Part shown: one piece after another, positions 42,238-54,273 of the stretch
How the letters are laid out: each line of letters begins with the position of its first letter
Position numbering within the stretch: position 1 is the first letter of the stretch
NCBI GenBank assembly: GCA_963693305.1
Contig: OY855903.1
Coordinates: 29,275,598-29,339,597, forward strand
Reading direction: 5' to 3'
DNA length: 64,000 nt
DNA from: Meandrina meandrites
Taxonomy: Eukaryota > Cnidaria > Anthozoa > Scleractinia > Meandrinidae
Notes under the pieces: model-generated
Seen by the model: only the letters and a program-made list of their open reading frames with translations
What the model was told of the DNA's origin: nothing
The model's database searches: none
Program-made: the position numbers and the translations under genes

Positions 42238-43620
42238 GGACTATTGGATTGCGACACAGAGGCTGAGTTTCAAGCCAGATTAGAAACACTTGAAGAGGTG
42301 TGGGACGAACGAGGAAAGAGACATCTGCCTGCAGGAAAGAAACCAGTATTTCACAAATACATCTGCGAAAAGGTGATAATAGTTCGCAGACTTTGAATTT
42401 ATTTTAAAGCAGTCGGCAAACATTTTTTTAACTTAGCGCATAGCATGAAATATTCATGACAGTTGCATTTCGAACAAATATATCAACTTCAGGTAGTAAA
42501 TTTATCTAGATATCACATAAGTTAGTATAATTAAGAAGAGGGTAGTGATGTTTGCAGTCAGTATTACTTCAAATCCTGTCGTTTAGCAGGAGTTTATTCT
42601 TACAGGATGTATATCACCATTTGTTACATCGAGTGACTGCTAGTAACAATTTCATTCACCACTGATTCTTATATTCACGCAAAAAAATTGTTTTAGTGTT
42701 GGATGCTGTATAACTGAGAGTTGAAGAAGGATCTTAATTGAATCTACAATCGTTCATCAGGCATTTCGCTTTCAAACCAACCAGTGTGGGGTTCTTTTGT
42801 ATACTTCAATAACTCTTACTTGGAAGATTTTCGAGATAGTTTCTAGCCCATTTTTTACCCGTTAGACACATACTCATGTACCAGAACTTGACTTTCACTT
42901 TTACAGCTACTTATTATAATGTACAGTATTAACGTCATATTCTATTAAATTTAACAACATTGTGTCACTAAATTTCAGCATTTTGCGCCCAATTCGAATA
43001 AATGCTGGCCTGGGAAATCCCCCAGAGGCATATTATAATAACATGCTTGAATCTGCCAATAAAGTGATAAAAGTGGGGGTGGATTTTGAAAAGAGTGAGA
43101 TGTCAGAGTTCAACGAAAAGATGGAGAAGGTAATTCAGCAGCAGCGGTGAGACTGCGAATCAGCCGTGATCAACAGAGGTCCATATGTCCTTGCTGACGA
43201 CTATTTTCATTTGCATATGTCTCCCTACAAGTGGTTCTCCCTGAATGCTCGTCAACACGAAAGCCATTTGAAAAAGTTCTGGCAAGAAGTTCCTCGAAGA
43301 AATGTTGACGTCCAGGATGAGAGTGGTGATCTCAATAATGCTACGGAGGAGAACACTTCCGTTACAAGTTATACAGAGCTGTCTGTAAGACCAGGAGTCT
43401 GGTGTAGCTCTTCTTTCCCTGAAAGAGATGTATAGGCAAGCATCCATTCTTCTCAATAAGAAGGATTCCATTGTGGAAATGCCGTTTAAGCCCAATACGT
43501 TTATGGTTGAAAGCGACAAGGGAATGCCACACTACGTAGTACTTGCAGAAAGTGGGAAGGTGACAAATATGCGCGCATTCTATCAGCGTCGCAGAAAAGT
43601 GCAATAAATTGAAGAATTTT
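42238..43620 (+). pseudogene. Decayed transposase-like gene, C-terminal exons
   Basis: A small exon (about 42238-42373) encodes CDTEAEFQARLETLEEVWDE between plausible AG and GT sites. A later exon from 42979 (AAATTTCAG|CATT) encodes RINAGLGNPPEAYYNNMLES then ANKVIK, stops at 43148, and continues as INRGPYVLADDYFHLHMSPY. A further segment (FMVESDKGMPHYVVLAESGK) lies where a SWIM-type zinc finger would be expected, but the cysteines are lost. The YYNN..ES.N..IK pattern is like MULE-type transposase C-termini. Several frames are broken. Assignment is tentative. Confidence 0.4.
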
Positions 43621-46060
43621 CTCACTTGGTTCAAGAGGAGCAGCCACACCTTAACTACAACAAGTTACGTCACCTGTGACAGTGAGCGGACAGTTGGCAA
43701 AAAATCTCAGAAACCTTCAACGTCCCGTAGGAAAGGTGGTAGAGGGCAGGCCATCAACATCGTGCCTCCACCAAGTGCTAGTGAAAGGGATCTACAACCC
43801 ATGGCAGTGCCAACATCTTCAGTACTAGCTTACTCCTTCAATGTGTCTCAATCATCTGCGGTAATGCCTCCTAGCGTAACGCAACCACCCTTCGATGTGC
43901 CTCCGTCCTACCCGGTACTTCCTCCTTCTGCAGCGACACCATCCTTCGCAGTGCCAGCGCCATCTCTGGTACAGCCACTCTACACAGCACAGCCACCAGT
44001 GGCTTCCCAACAGTCAGAAGTGTGCTGTCATCTTTTTCAAGTCCTTCTCAATTAGTAATGCGTTTGGGCGGGTGCCATACCCATCCCCACTGCCAGGGCA
44101 ATTTATTGTTTATCCTTTAAGGTTATGCCCACCTCAAGTGAGCATGTGTTATGGCTGTTCTAACAGCCTTAAACCGGGGGGGGGGGGGGGGGGCAGATTC
44201 CGCCGTCTCCTCGTGATCTGGTTGTGGCGTCAAGCATGCTGAGAAGCTTTCAGTAAGGGGGGCTATTAAGGAATAAGCAAAGTAATGTTTATTTCCATTG
44301 TAATGCTGCGTGCATTAGGGCTAAACAGCCACAGTTTAGTTTTTGTACAATGCCCTGGTTTACAAGGTCTATGTTAACAGAAGAACATGTCAAGGTTCTA
44401 GGAAATGCGTTTCCTGTTTACACCCATCAGTAATTTTTTCTGGTTATACTGATGTAGGACGGTCCATGTGTAGCCATGTGTAGCGCACGACATTAAAAGT
44501 TAAAGTTTCATTCCTTGTAATTGTCATTATTTGTTGTATTTGTAGTTATTTCGAAAAACTGTTTTGCTACCGTTTTCATTTAAAAAAGGATTAAAATTCA
44601 CTTACGTTTTAGTTTGGTACATAATTCGCCTGATCAAAAAATAGACTTATACGACAGATAATAGTGAAGTGGCAGAGATATTGTTTGTTTGAGTTTTAAT
44701 TTACCCTTGAGACACTAGTCCAGTATTTAGTATCTTTAGTTAGTTTCCTTTTTAGTCACTATTGATGGCAAATCACAAATTAAAAAGTCGAAATCGATAT
44801 CTAACGAGTGAGCGCAGCGAACACGAGAGGGTAAATCTCCAAGCAACGGTGGATTATTGTGTTACTTCAATAAACCTTCTAATAACGAACGTTTTGACGA
44901 TTTTCCGAAGATTTCTGACCATTTTGAGGACATTTCCGAAGATATTCAAAATGTTATTCGAAGGTCATACCAATATTTTCGAACGTTTTTCAAATATTTT
45001 CGAAGATTGCCGAGGAAAATCCGAAGTTGTTTCGGCTTAATATTGATAAACTTTGGCTCAATCACCGTTAAAACATGGCATGCAAACTCGTCAGCGAACT
45101 TGACGAAATCGATATCTTAACATATGAAAGATATATCTCTACTGTGTGAAGATATTATTAGCAAATGTGACGAAATCTATATATTTACATGTGAAAGATA
45201 TATCGTTATTGTGTGACAATTATTTTTCTCAGTGAAAGAAATCCTGGTAATTCACTCTAGTTTATGATATTATAAACCGAGATTCTTTACGAGTGCACTA
45301 ATAGCATTTGTTAATTTCCGAAGCCTTCTGAAAATGATCCGAACACTGTTACAAGTGATAAATTCTTACATAAATACTGGGACCGCAGAGCATTTTTCTT
45401 ATGGGGGGGGGGGGGGGGGGTGAGGGGCTTTAGAAACTCTTCTCTTAAAAAGTCTTTATTTTTTCGGAAATATTGGGGTGGGGGGAGGAGGGGGGGCTAA
45501 GCACCCCCCAGCCCCCCTTGCTCCGCGGTCCCTGGAATAATTACCACTTTCTAAACGTTTTTTCGCGGGTTTCCAGCAGTATCCGACTCATTTATCTCAT
45601 TTTAATACTTTTTTATTTTTTTAATTATTTTTTCATTATACTTTTTTCATATTTTTAGTTATTTTTATTTATTTCTTGATTTTTATTGATTTTTTTTTTT
45701 GCCATCCGCCGTCCGCCGTCCGCCGTCCATTTCCTCACTTTACAGAGTCCCGAAAAAAGGCGTATCCTTACTGCACATTTCTTTTTAATCCTCGCAAAGA
45801 AAGCAAAAAAAAGCCCGTAACTAAAATCAAGTAAACGATTTCGCGAATCACAAGAGTAACTCGCAGGATTTTTAAAAGGCATTGAGAAGCAAAACAAACA
45901 TGGTGGTCCAAAAATGTTCCCGCCCGCAAATGATCCTGGCCCGCGAATGATCCGGCGACTGTACATGATCGCTATACCGGAATGGTGGAAATTGTGTAGC
46001 GACTTGTTCATTATTATGAAAGATATCGAGCTTTGACCGTGAGATGCAGTCAATACTTGT
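43621..46060. other. Low-complexity, no intact gene
   Basis: A Pro/Ser-rich frame (43609-44055) is a continuation of the decayed gene above. Poly-G tracts occur at 44177-44194 and 45402-45420. The part 44880-45200 has imperfect repeats of CGAAGAT/TTTTCGAA and GATATATC. Nothing else is recognised. Confidence 0.45.
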
Positions 46061-46067
46061 TGCCAGC

Positions 46068-46797
46068 CTAAACTGCCCGAAAAGCGCTCGTTTTTGAGCG
46101 CTGGGTTTCAATTTTTGCAATGTCTGAATGCGTGGTCAGTTATCTTAGGCACAAGATTCAAATTTTAGCTTAGCGGCCGTGCCATAGCGACAAAAGTCAC
46201 CCTCAACCGTGGGGAGGCAAAGGGCAAATTGCGTCATGCAAAATACACAGTGCGATGGTCCCTGGGGAAATTTCACCGGAAAAAGGCGGGAAATCTCTGA
46301 GACAGCGCGTAAATTCAGATCGGTTCCCGGTTGCTTAGAGAATGTTTCTTAGTTGAACTGAAGCTTTCATCAGTGCTCCTTAGCGCTAAAATCAGTTTGC
46401 CAGGTGTGTGTATTTACTGACCTTGCATTTGCTGGTTAGAGTCTTTCTTAGTTGAAGCTTATTTCAACGGTGCTTCTAAGCGCTAAAATCAGTTCGCTAG
46501 TAGTTTTTTATGCCAAGTGTGTTTTAGTTAACAAGTGCATTTTTAGTAAACAGTGCTTTTAAACTGTACGTTCATAGATTTCCCGCCGTTTCGGTGAAAT
46601 TTCCCCAGCGACCATCGCACCGTATTTTACATGACGCAAATTGCCCTGTGCCTCCCCACGGTTGAGGGTGACTTTTGTCGCTATGGCACGGTCGCTAAGC
46701 TATTTGAATCTTGCGCCCAAGATAACTGACCACGCATTCAGACATTGCAAAAATGGAAACCCAGCGCTCGAAAACGAGCGCTTTTCGGGCAGTTTAG
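46068..46797. mobile_element. 730-bp foldback element
   Basis: Arms of about 230 bp begin CTAAACTGCCCGAAAAGCGC and end with the complement. Each arm carries its own small hairpin (GCGCTCG...CGAGCGC). The spacer holds two direct copies of a GTTGAA..CTT.CA..GTGCTTCTTAGCGCTAAAATC-type segment. No clear target duplication and no coding capacity. Confidence 0.7.
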
Positions 46798-47189
46798 ATA
46801 AACTATGGAACCTTAGGTAAAGGAAATCGAAAGAAGAATTATCGACGGCTGTATTGAAGTAATTTTGGCAAGATTCGACCATTTTTGTGGGATTTATGGA
46901 GCTTCGAGTGCGGGCCGTTGGCGAACTAGGTCGCCTGCCTTTCGTTTTTCTTTAGGGAAAGCACACCTCAGAATGAAAATTTCCTCTTAACAGCTTTAAA
47001 CCCACTCCAGGAGCACAGAAATGTCAAAATAACGTAAGATAAACATAGTATAAGACATTTTTATTCAAATCTTTAATACAAGTTCTATTTAGAGCAATGT
47101 TCAAAGTATTCTCATACATTGTCTTATCGGCTGAAGAATCGAATACAACGTCTGGGCCGCCTGTGGTACCACTATCCTAGTTTGCACCA

Positions 47190-47300
47190 CTGCTAACATC
47201 ACTACCACTACAACTGCAACTACCATTAGCAATAGCGCTAGCACCAGCACTACCACTACAATTGCAACTACCATGACCACTACCACTACCGCCAGTAGCA
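47190..47300. repeat. ACT/ACC triplet-rich microsatellite
   Basis: Imperfect ACTACCACTACAACT-type repeats. They create a valine-rich minus-strand frame that I do not regard as a gene. Confidence 0.8.
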
Positions 47301-47341
47301 TTATCATTACATGGTCTTATAAAGGAAGTGAAATACACTTT

Positions 47342-47560
47342 TCAGGGATACCAGTGGCAAGATGCCTGTTGAAAAGCAGAATGGAGAGGCCCATGCCAGG
47401 GTTTTCCAAGAAATTTTCAACACTGTCAACGAACAACACAGCGACTTCAATAATGACGAGAGAATAGAGGGTATTATGGTGGATTTCTCGGATGCAGAAG
47501 CAAATGGGCTTACAGAACCTCAAGGGAAAGAAATGGCCTGCAGGGTGTTGCGTGGCTCCA
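47342..47560 (+). pseudogene. Single transposase-like exon remnant
   Basis: After an acceptor-like CACTTTTCAG at 47332-47341, a frame encodes FQEIFNTVNEQHSDFNNDER then IEGIMVDFSDAEANGLTEPQ. The I.VDFSDAE.NGL pattern resembles the second-Asp region of MULE-type transposases. No neighbouring exon was found. It could be a displaced part of the same gene family as 42,238-43,620. Confidence 0.35.
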
Positions 47561-47811
47561 AGATGATATTAGCTACTACATTAAAAATGGTTTTTGGCTA
47601 CCCTTGTTACATTCTTGTAATACCTGTTCATGTATGTCATCGAATTACCTGCAAACGCAATAATTTATATAAATCAGGATTGCAAATGGTATTCTCTCTT
47701 TCAAATAAGAGAGTTATTGAATAACGAAAAACAACCATCAATTCTCCGACAATTTCCTTTATTAAGAAAATGACCAATCAAAAGTTTGTGGAGGCATGTT
47801 GAAGACCTAAA

Positions 47812-47975
47812 TGTAATAACTGACCTTAAATGTAATAAACTCCTAAATGTAATAACATTTGGCCTTAAATGTAATAAACTCCTAAATGTAATAACATTTG
47901 GCCTTAAATGTAATAAACTCCTAAATGTAATAACATTTGGCCTTGAATGTAATAAACTCCAAAGTGTGACAACAT
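47812..47975. repeat. Ginger left subterminal tandem repeats (39 bp)
   Basis: About four units combining AAATGTAATAACATTTGGCC and TTAAATGTAATAAACTCC. Only about one and a half units occur in the right TIR (52,740-52,830). The units therefore multiplied at one end only. Confidence 0.8.
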
Positions 47976-49161
47976 TTTGACTTAAATGAAACAACGTTAC
48001 ACAAACGTCATCATTGACGTAACCACCTCGTTGTGTAGTAAAATAATCACGTGACACTACACACAATCCCTGTAAGCGGGAATCCTTATTCCAGCCTTTA
48101 AATTCCTTCTCATACAAACAAATTTCGATAGGTTGGTAATAGCACGACATTTTTGTTTCTAAATCTACTTGTTAACCAATATAGTTCCGCAGAAAATATT
48201 TTCAAGATGCCAGCGATTTATCAGTCCGTTCTTAAATCACAACCTGATCAGTCCAAACAACAATTCCAGACAAAACTATCACAGTGGTACCGGATGCCCT
48301 GATGACAACGTCACCAGGACGCGACGCAAGGTGCATTTGAAATGGCTGTTGTCGTTTCATGGTTTAAATGCCTTTTATATCTCGATTTGGCTCTCTTGTG
48401 AGACCACACACAGCGAGTCTGGATAGTTCGATCCTTCAATCTGTCTCCTTTTTTTATATACATAACTGTGTCTGGAAAAAAAGGTCTCAGAGTCCGATAT
48501 TTTGGTCGTTTACAATTTTCCCAGTAGGATGATGTAAATCTGCTTTTTCTTTAAAAGTATCAATTGTATTATGCCTCATGGGGTAATATTTCGCAAATGA
48601 CGAAGCATTTCCAAACTGTAGGTTTGAAAAACTGTTTAACAAAGAATTCCTGCTTTAATGATTGCTTTGATTAACATAATTGGACACTGCATCCAAACTC
48701 AACAAACATTTTGCCTGTCTTGAAATGCAAAATGAAGAACGCTATCCAAGGACCAAAAGTGCGAGTTAATTAGTTTCCGATATCAGGAGATAAGATGTTA
48801 TCCTTGTTATCCTTATCACCACTTATCAGTAATCCTTGTTTTACTAAAATGAACAAGTCAGATAATACAGCAAATTGAGTTTGATCAAACACTGACATAC
48901 TCAAGAAATGTTCCACAGTTGCAATTATAATTAACATAAAATAACATTGTGAAAATATTATTAAAGAAAATTACTTTCATAATTTAAAAAAGAACACCAA
49001 CTCGCCGATCGCAGACCGCTCGCCGGTTATCTTCAAAGATCACAAATGTACATTGGATGTCCAGACACTTAATTGATATCTGTCTGAAAAAGCGCACGTG
49101 CTGAATACCGTCATTTTACTTCAATTAGCTAAGAGTAATGAGTCTTTCTATTTGATTCAAC

Positions 49162-50613
49162 ATGGGTTATACCGCTTTCGCTATAGCAGTTGCATTGGCA
49201 TTATTTTTGCATAGTTCCGTGGCCTTAGATGATCGTGTAAATTCACAAGGAAACAGGAAGCCTTCTGTGTTACCAGACGACATTTATGAAGCCCTGATTA
49301 ATCTTGCTGAAGGTAAAGCCCTGCCACCAGTGAAAGAACGGACAACGGCAATGCGCACAGCTGCTGTTCGATTCTGGAGAGCCAAGGGTAGGATATTAGT
49401 CAAAGAAGAAAAAGGGAAAAAAGAGCTCTATTTTGATGGACGTCGAATGTTAAGATCTTCAGAGGTGAACGAAATAGTCGCAAGAGAATTTGACCGAACC
49501 AAAGGATCTGGCGCAGCGAAGTTAGCTTGCTGTCTCAGGGACAACTTTGTTGGACTAAGTCGTGATAAAATACAAAATATTCTAAACACCGACAAAAGTC
49601 ACTATCATCGGAATGCCAAGTTTATGAATAGGGCAACACTGAAACCAGTTAGAGCTAGAGATGTTCACATGAGACACCAAATAGGTCTAATGGATATGGG
49701 AAGCAAAGGATCTGTCAAGTTGAATGAGAAGTTGTATAGATACATGCTCACAGTGATTGACGTTTTTAGTCATTTCGTTTGGCTTCGTCCTCTAACAAAC
49801 AAATCAATCAAGGACGTTGCAAAAGAACTGGAAAGTATCTATATGGAGCATGGAGCACCACGTATAGTTCAAAGCGATCAAGGAGGAGAATTCAAAAAAG
49901 CCGTGAAAAAGCTTTGTGAGCGCATGGATATTAAATTGATTTACAGTCGCCCTCGGCACCCCCAGTCGCAAGGCAAGGTTGAACGTTGTCACAGGTCACT
50001 GAGATCTAAGATAGAGTACGACCTTAGTAAAATGGGTCAGGACGGTGTCAACTGGGCAAAACAAATTCCTCTTTATCAAAGGATTCTAAATAACGGCCCC
50101 AAAGAAGTAATTGCTCACAAAACACCATTTGAAATTTATTTTGCACGGAAATGTAATAATCTCCGAGAAAGCGGCTTAGAAGAGGAATGTCTCCCTAGCC
50201 CTGGAAAAATTCGCCCAACAGAAAATGACCGGAAACTACGTTCCCGGCAAGCTTCTAAAGTGCGAAAGAAGGCACAATAAGGCACACACAATAAGCGTGA
50301 TAAGCGTGCGCAGCGAACGCAGCTTCGCCTGAATCCGCCCTCTGTTTACAGCGTTGGAGAAACAGTTTATTTGTGTCTAAGAGGAAGGTCATTTAATAAG
50401 CGACATATAACTGAGGCTCGTGTAGATGAAAGAAACATTCAGTTACATACCTATAAGGTTTCATATACTTCACCACTAACGGGAAAGAAAGAAAAGAAAT
50501 GGGTCCCTGTAGATGACGTCACTAGCCTTACCCTACAGCGCGAAAAACAAAAACAAAAAGTAGCAAAGCTGTCAAAAAGGAAAAAAATCAGCGCTATAAA
50601 AAGTATCACATAG
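49162..50613 (+). pseudogene. Ginger integrase-type transposase, one premature stop
   Basis: A DDE transposase related to Gypsy integrases. The frame is continuous from the ATG at 49162 to 50613 (484 codons) except for one TAA at 50278. The triad is visible: D in QIGLMDMGSKGS, D in IVQSDQGGEFKKA, E in SQGKVERCHRSLRSKI. After the stop the same frame continues with a chromatin/SH3-like tail (SVGETVYLCLRGRSFNK, KKWVPVDDVTSL). The first 22 or so residues (MGYTAFAIAVALALFLHSSV) look like a signal peptide, odd for a nuclear enzyme. The real start may be an upstream exon or the next region. The OTU gene begins 3 bases after its end. Confidence 0.85.
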
Positions 50614-50615
50614 CT

Positions 50616-51734
50616 ATGAGAAAAGACGACTACGTCGAGGCTATTGAAGATCAAGGCTATAAAATAGCATATAACCCACCAGGAGATGGTAACTGCCAAT
50701 TCAGTGCACTTTCACATCAGCTTCAGAAGCTAGGAATTTTCAGATCTGCCAAAACTATGAGGGAAGAAATAGTTGATTACTTAGAAAGCAACCCCTACGA
50801 TAACGAAGGTTTTCCTCTTTTGGAGCATTTGGCAGATAATGAGTTTGCTTCCTGGAGCAACTATACAAATCATATGTCACAAGATGGGGCCTATGGGGAT
50901 CAGCTAACACTGTATGCGGCCGCGAACTTATATAACATTGACGTTCAAATAGTATCTTCCCTGGGAGCTGGTGGGCAACATGTGTTCAGCCCGTCAGCAA
51001 GTATTGCAACGGCCACTGTGTACCTTGGACATTTTGCAGAAAATCAAGGGAAACATTTTGTGGCCTTGGAACCAGTGACCACGACAATGGTGAGGAGGTA
51101 CTAGAAGACATCACGGAGGAATATGCGAGTAGAACTGAAGGAAACATTGACATGGGTGATACGGTTAATGATGATGACTGTGATGAAGAAATTGAACAAC
51201 AAGAGGGTGCGGATGACTTGGGGGATGTTGTGGTTGAAGTTGAGGAAAGTGATCAGCCAAATGAGAGAGTCTTGCAGATAATTGAGGGTGGAGAGGAACA
51301 AATAGCGCTTCAGTTTGTTCCTGATGAGGATGTTGGCTCATTGGCGTCTGAGTCCAATAGAGATTGTTGCATCGAAAACCTGCCCAATGAACTTTTAGAA
51401 AAAAATCTTCCAAATGGTATTGATATCATCCGCCGCTCTATTTGCCAGTAACGCGTGCCATTCATACCAATCGTTATGTGGAGTCAGTACACAGTTTAGG
51501 GCGGTGACGCAAAGGCTAACTCGAATGTTGCCGAGGGTTTATATCTCCGGAGGAGTGCAATCTTTTGTTATAAGTGTCCGTAGCCTTATCAAGAAATATG
51601 GTACCTCAAGCGGTCTGATCATGGAATTAAAAAGCATCATTTCCGATCCAAAATGGGCCAATGCCTGGTTGGAGATTAGGAAAGACGGATACGATTGGTG
51701 TGTCATCAAAAGAATTTTCTGGAAAAAAAAGTAA
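50616..51734 (+). pseudogene. Ginger accessory protein: OTU cysteine protease plus F-box-like domain
   Basis: ATG at 50616 (MRKDDYVEAIEDQGYK). The OTU core is intact in the first frame: PPGDGNCQFSALSHQL has the catalytic Asp-Gly-Asn-Cys, and NQGKHFVALEPV carries the catalytic His. A frameshift near 51080 leads to an acidic region (NDDDCDEEIEQQEGADDLGD). A segment ENLPNELLEK then fits the start of an F-box, with a second frameshift at an A7 tract (51400-51406). It continues in the F-box style (CGVSTQFRAVTQRL) and ends WKKK at 51734. OTU proteases remove ubiquitin; an F-box would link to SCF ligases. The joint architecture is inferred across broken frames. Confidence 0.8.
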
Positions 51735-52205
51735 CTCATAGTGATCTTTCGATGAAGCAAAAAAAAACGGCTAAAAAAACAAGCTTCAATGAAAAGAAGT
51801 CAACAGAACTGTTAATGTTTAAACAATGATGTTGTATCGTCACAAACTTTTTACTGTTTTTGTTAGTGTTAGTTGTGTCTAGAGAAAAGTAACAAATACT
51901 GACTTTTTGACAAAGCTGAAGAGGAAAAGAGACAAAAGAGTAACCATTCACTGCAAAGAAATGGACAGAACTGTTAATGTTTAAATGTTGATGTTGTTTC
52001 AATACATAATTTGTTTAAAAAATTACCTCCGTTGATGCATGTTAGCTGTTATAAATTTTATATCCTTGATAGCCTTGAGTTCAAAATTAATAAACTAAAA
52101 TTAATAAAGTCATATATGATAACAATAAGAACTTTGTCCAGTTGAGACCCAGGATATCTCATCGTTCGAAAATGAAACCATAAAATATCACTCCAAGGCT
52201 TGATA

Positions 52206-52450
52206 GATTTAGCCAAGCCTAAAAGCAGTGCTTCCCGTTTTATTTTTAATTTAAATCTGAACTTAGAGACCATAGACAGATTAAAAATAGGACTTGAGCC
52301 CGCGATCCAGTGGAGAACAATTACCTAATCAGCGGTCAAAATAAAAAAATACGTAAGCCCGTGAAATAGTCATGTGATACTTGTCAGCGAATACCTTTTT
52401 GACAACTGTCAATTGGCCATAACATGGATGCCCAATATCAAATAGGATAT
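52206..52450. repeat. Dispersed repeat, copy B (inside Ginger)
   Basis: Homologous to 19,285-19,600, with shared GATTTAGCCAAGCCTAAAAG, GAGCCCGCGATCCA and TGTCAATTGGCCATAACATG. It lies between the OTU gene and the right TIR, so it is a later insertion or part of this Ginger copy. Confidence 0.55.
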
Positions 52451-52844
52451 AAGCTGACGATAATCTTAACGTTGACATATTTCTGGAGTATGGCCGCCAA
52501 GTTCCGCTCTGTAGCCCTTAGATTCGGGCCGCTGCAGAGCTCCGCTATAACTGAGTGCAATGACGTCATCAGTCAGGTGACAAACCCGAAAACACGTTAC
52601 TCGTTGCGATAAAAGAACCCCTTTAATGAGATGACAGATGGTGCAACAGATCACGTGGTTTATGCAATAACAGTGAGTTGATTAATGACGCCTTTGATGA
52701 CGTCAATGATGACGTGAGTATAAACCATCTCATTTAAGTCCAAATGTTGTCACACTTAGGTGTTATTACATTTAAGGCCAAATGTTATTACATTTAGGAG
52801 TTTATTACATTTAAGGTCAGCGATTACATTTAGGTCTTCAACAA

Positions 52845-53085
52845 GGCAGCGTGGCCGAGTGGTTTATGGCGCTGGTGTTGTTATCAGGGAGTCCCAGGTT
52901 CAAGCCCTGCACTCTGCCACCAGCTGGATTTGTTTCACGGTCATTCCAAATCCTCAGTCACGCTTTGTATATAGCCCACTGGTCTGCCTCCTGACAGTTG
53001 TGATATTTAATCATGTTATGTTTCAATGGCATGCCTGCAAACTAGCTATCTCGAAGCTAAGTGCATGACCACTATAAACAACATT
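52845..53085 (+). mobile_element. tRNA-derived SINE
   Basis: The head GGCAGCGTGGCCGAGTGGTT looks like the 5' part of a tRNA (A box TGGCCGAGTGG). It is followed by the B box GGTTCAAGCCC and an acceptor-like CTCTGCCACCA. The body (GCTGGATTTGTTTCACGGTC ... AAACTAGCTATCTCGAAGC) is not tRNA. The anticodon arm does not fold cleanly, so this is not a functional tRNA. It resembles an abundant coral SINE as I remember it. Ginger inserted at its first bases. Confidence 0.7.
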
Positions 53086-53609
53086 TATATTTACATTACG
53101 ATTAACGACCACAAATAGTAGTGAAATTTTAAGGTGTTACTATTATGTAGTTCGCACCTGTCCTATCTCGGCGTTTTAAAATATTAAAAATGATCGATAT
53201 GACATCGACATCAGTAAATGGGGGGAGATAGAGTCGATACTATTCCTGGCCTAAAACTTTTTTTTTGCGAGACAAGTTATGCACGTGGTAGTAATGTGGG
53301 GGTAACAACTCGTTCATCTTGCGAGCCAAGTTCAACAACAATGTTTTCTGTATTACCAGGGTAATACAGATATTTGAAAACGTTAACTGCATTTTAAATC
53401 ATTTTTTATGGCTAAAATTTCAACGGTTGACAATTTCATCACAAATTGGCACTTGAATTTTCCAATGTTGTTTTCTTTCTTTGCAGTTTAAGAATATTGA
53501 AAAGAATGTTTCTGTTGCGATTGGTTTTAAAATATAGTAATTTTATACAATAGGTCCATTGGTTACGTTCGTAAAAAAAGAGTAGGCCATAGAATTTGTA
53601 AGACAAAGA

Positions 53610-54200
53610 TGGAGATTGCACTATTTGAGAACATGGCTTCTAAAATAGATGCGTTGGACAAAAAGGAGGATGTCTTGTTGTTGTTTAAAGCATTAGCGGG
53701 GGAAGTGCAAACGAGCCACATCATAACTTTGCTAACAGATGACAAACTTAAAGGTTTTCCAAGGAATTTCGATAACAGTCCATGTAAAAAAGCAAAGAGC
53801 TGGAAAGAATGGTGGACCAGAGAAAGGCGTTTGCGTAGAGTCAATAAATACCACTTAACAAGACAAGCAACTCAAACTCATGATTCTATCAAATGATATG
53901 ATTTATGTGTGTCAAGTGGGACTTGACCACCTGAGACCTGAATTACGCGGTGTTGTGTTACAATTTAGGCCGTTAAAGAAAAAAAATGTTGATGATAAAT
54001 ATATACACTTATTCGATGGTTTAACATGTAATAAGCGCGGGTGTTTGGCGAATAAGGTTATACGAGCAATGAGCAAAACGTCCGCGCATAATAAATGTAA
54101 AACCATCAAACAGGGGATTTATTATTCAACCATTATTACTCAAAGTTTGGATTGTTTACTCCATATTCCGTCCGTACGTTTGCCCTGTTCTACGGTGTAA
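53610..54200 (+). CDS. Hypothetical protein-coding exons, unrecognised
   Basis: Two consecutive open stretches: 53609-53896 (MEIALFENMASKIDALDKKE, with SWKEWWTRERRLRRVNKYHL) and 53921-54200 (LDHLRPELRGVVLQFRPLKK, CNKRGCLANKVIRAM). They may be exons of one gene continuing to the exon at 54,274. No family is recognised. Charged composition and plausible splice sites are the only support. It could equally be remnants of another mobile element. Confidence 0.25.
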
Positions 54201-54273
54201 TAAAGTGTCATATTTGCGCATTGTTTTGACCTTATATGGTACGATGGTGGAATAATATATCGTCTTTCTCAGG

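Larger units (their letters stand above)
47797..52843 (+). mobile_element. Ginger-like DNA transposon, 5.0 kb
   Basis: The ends are TGTTGAAGACCTAAATGTAA and the complement (…TTACATTTAGGTCTTCAACA, with small differences), flanked by a 5-bp direct repeat AGGCA (47792-47796 and 52844-52848). TGT...ACA ends plus a Gypsy-like integrase with no reverse transcriptase define Ginger. A second gene has an OTU protease domain, which accompanies some Ginger elements. The TIR zone contains 39-bp tandem units and CGTCATCATTGACGT with its inverted partner (48007-48022 and 52698-52713). Both genes are damaged. The right end abuts a SINE. Confidence 0.85.

Noticed and set aside
47101..47307. Valine-rich minus-strand frame resembling a membrane protein
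   Set aside because: Produced by an ACT/ACC microsatellite; no other coding signal.
47812..47975. CRISPR-like array
   Set aside because: The 39-bp units are adjacent tandem copies with no unique spacers, in a eukaryotic transposon TIR.
52845..52921. Functional tRNA gene
   Set aside because: The A and B boxes are good, but the anticodon arm and acceptor stem do not pair cleanly and a SINE body follows.
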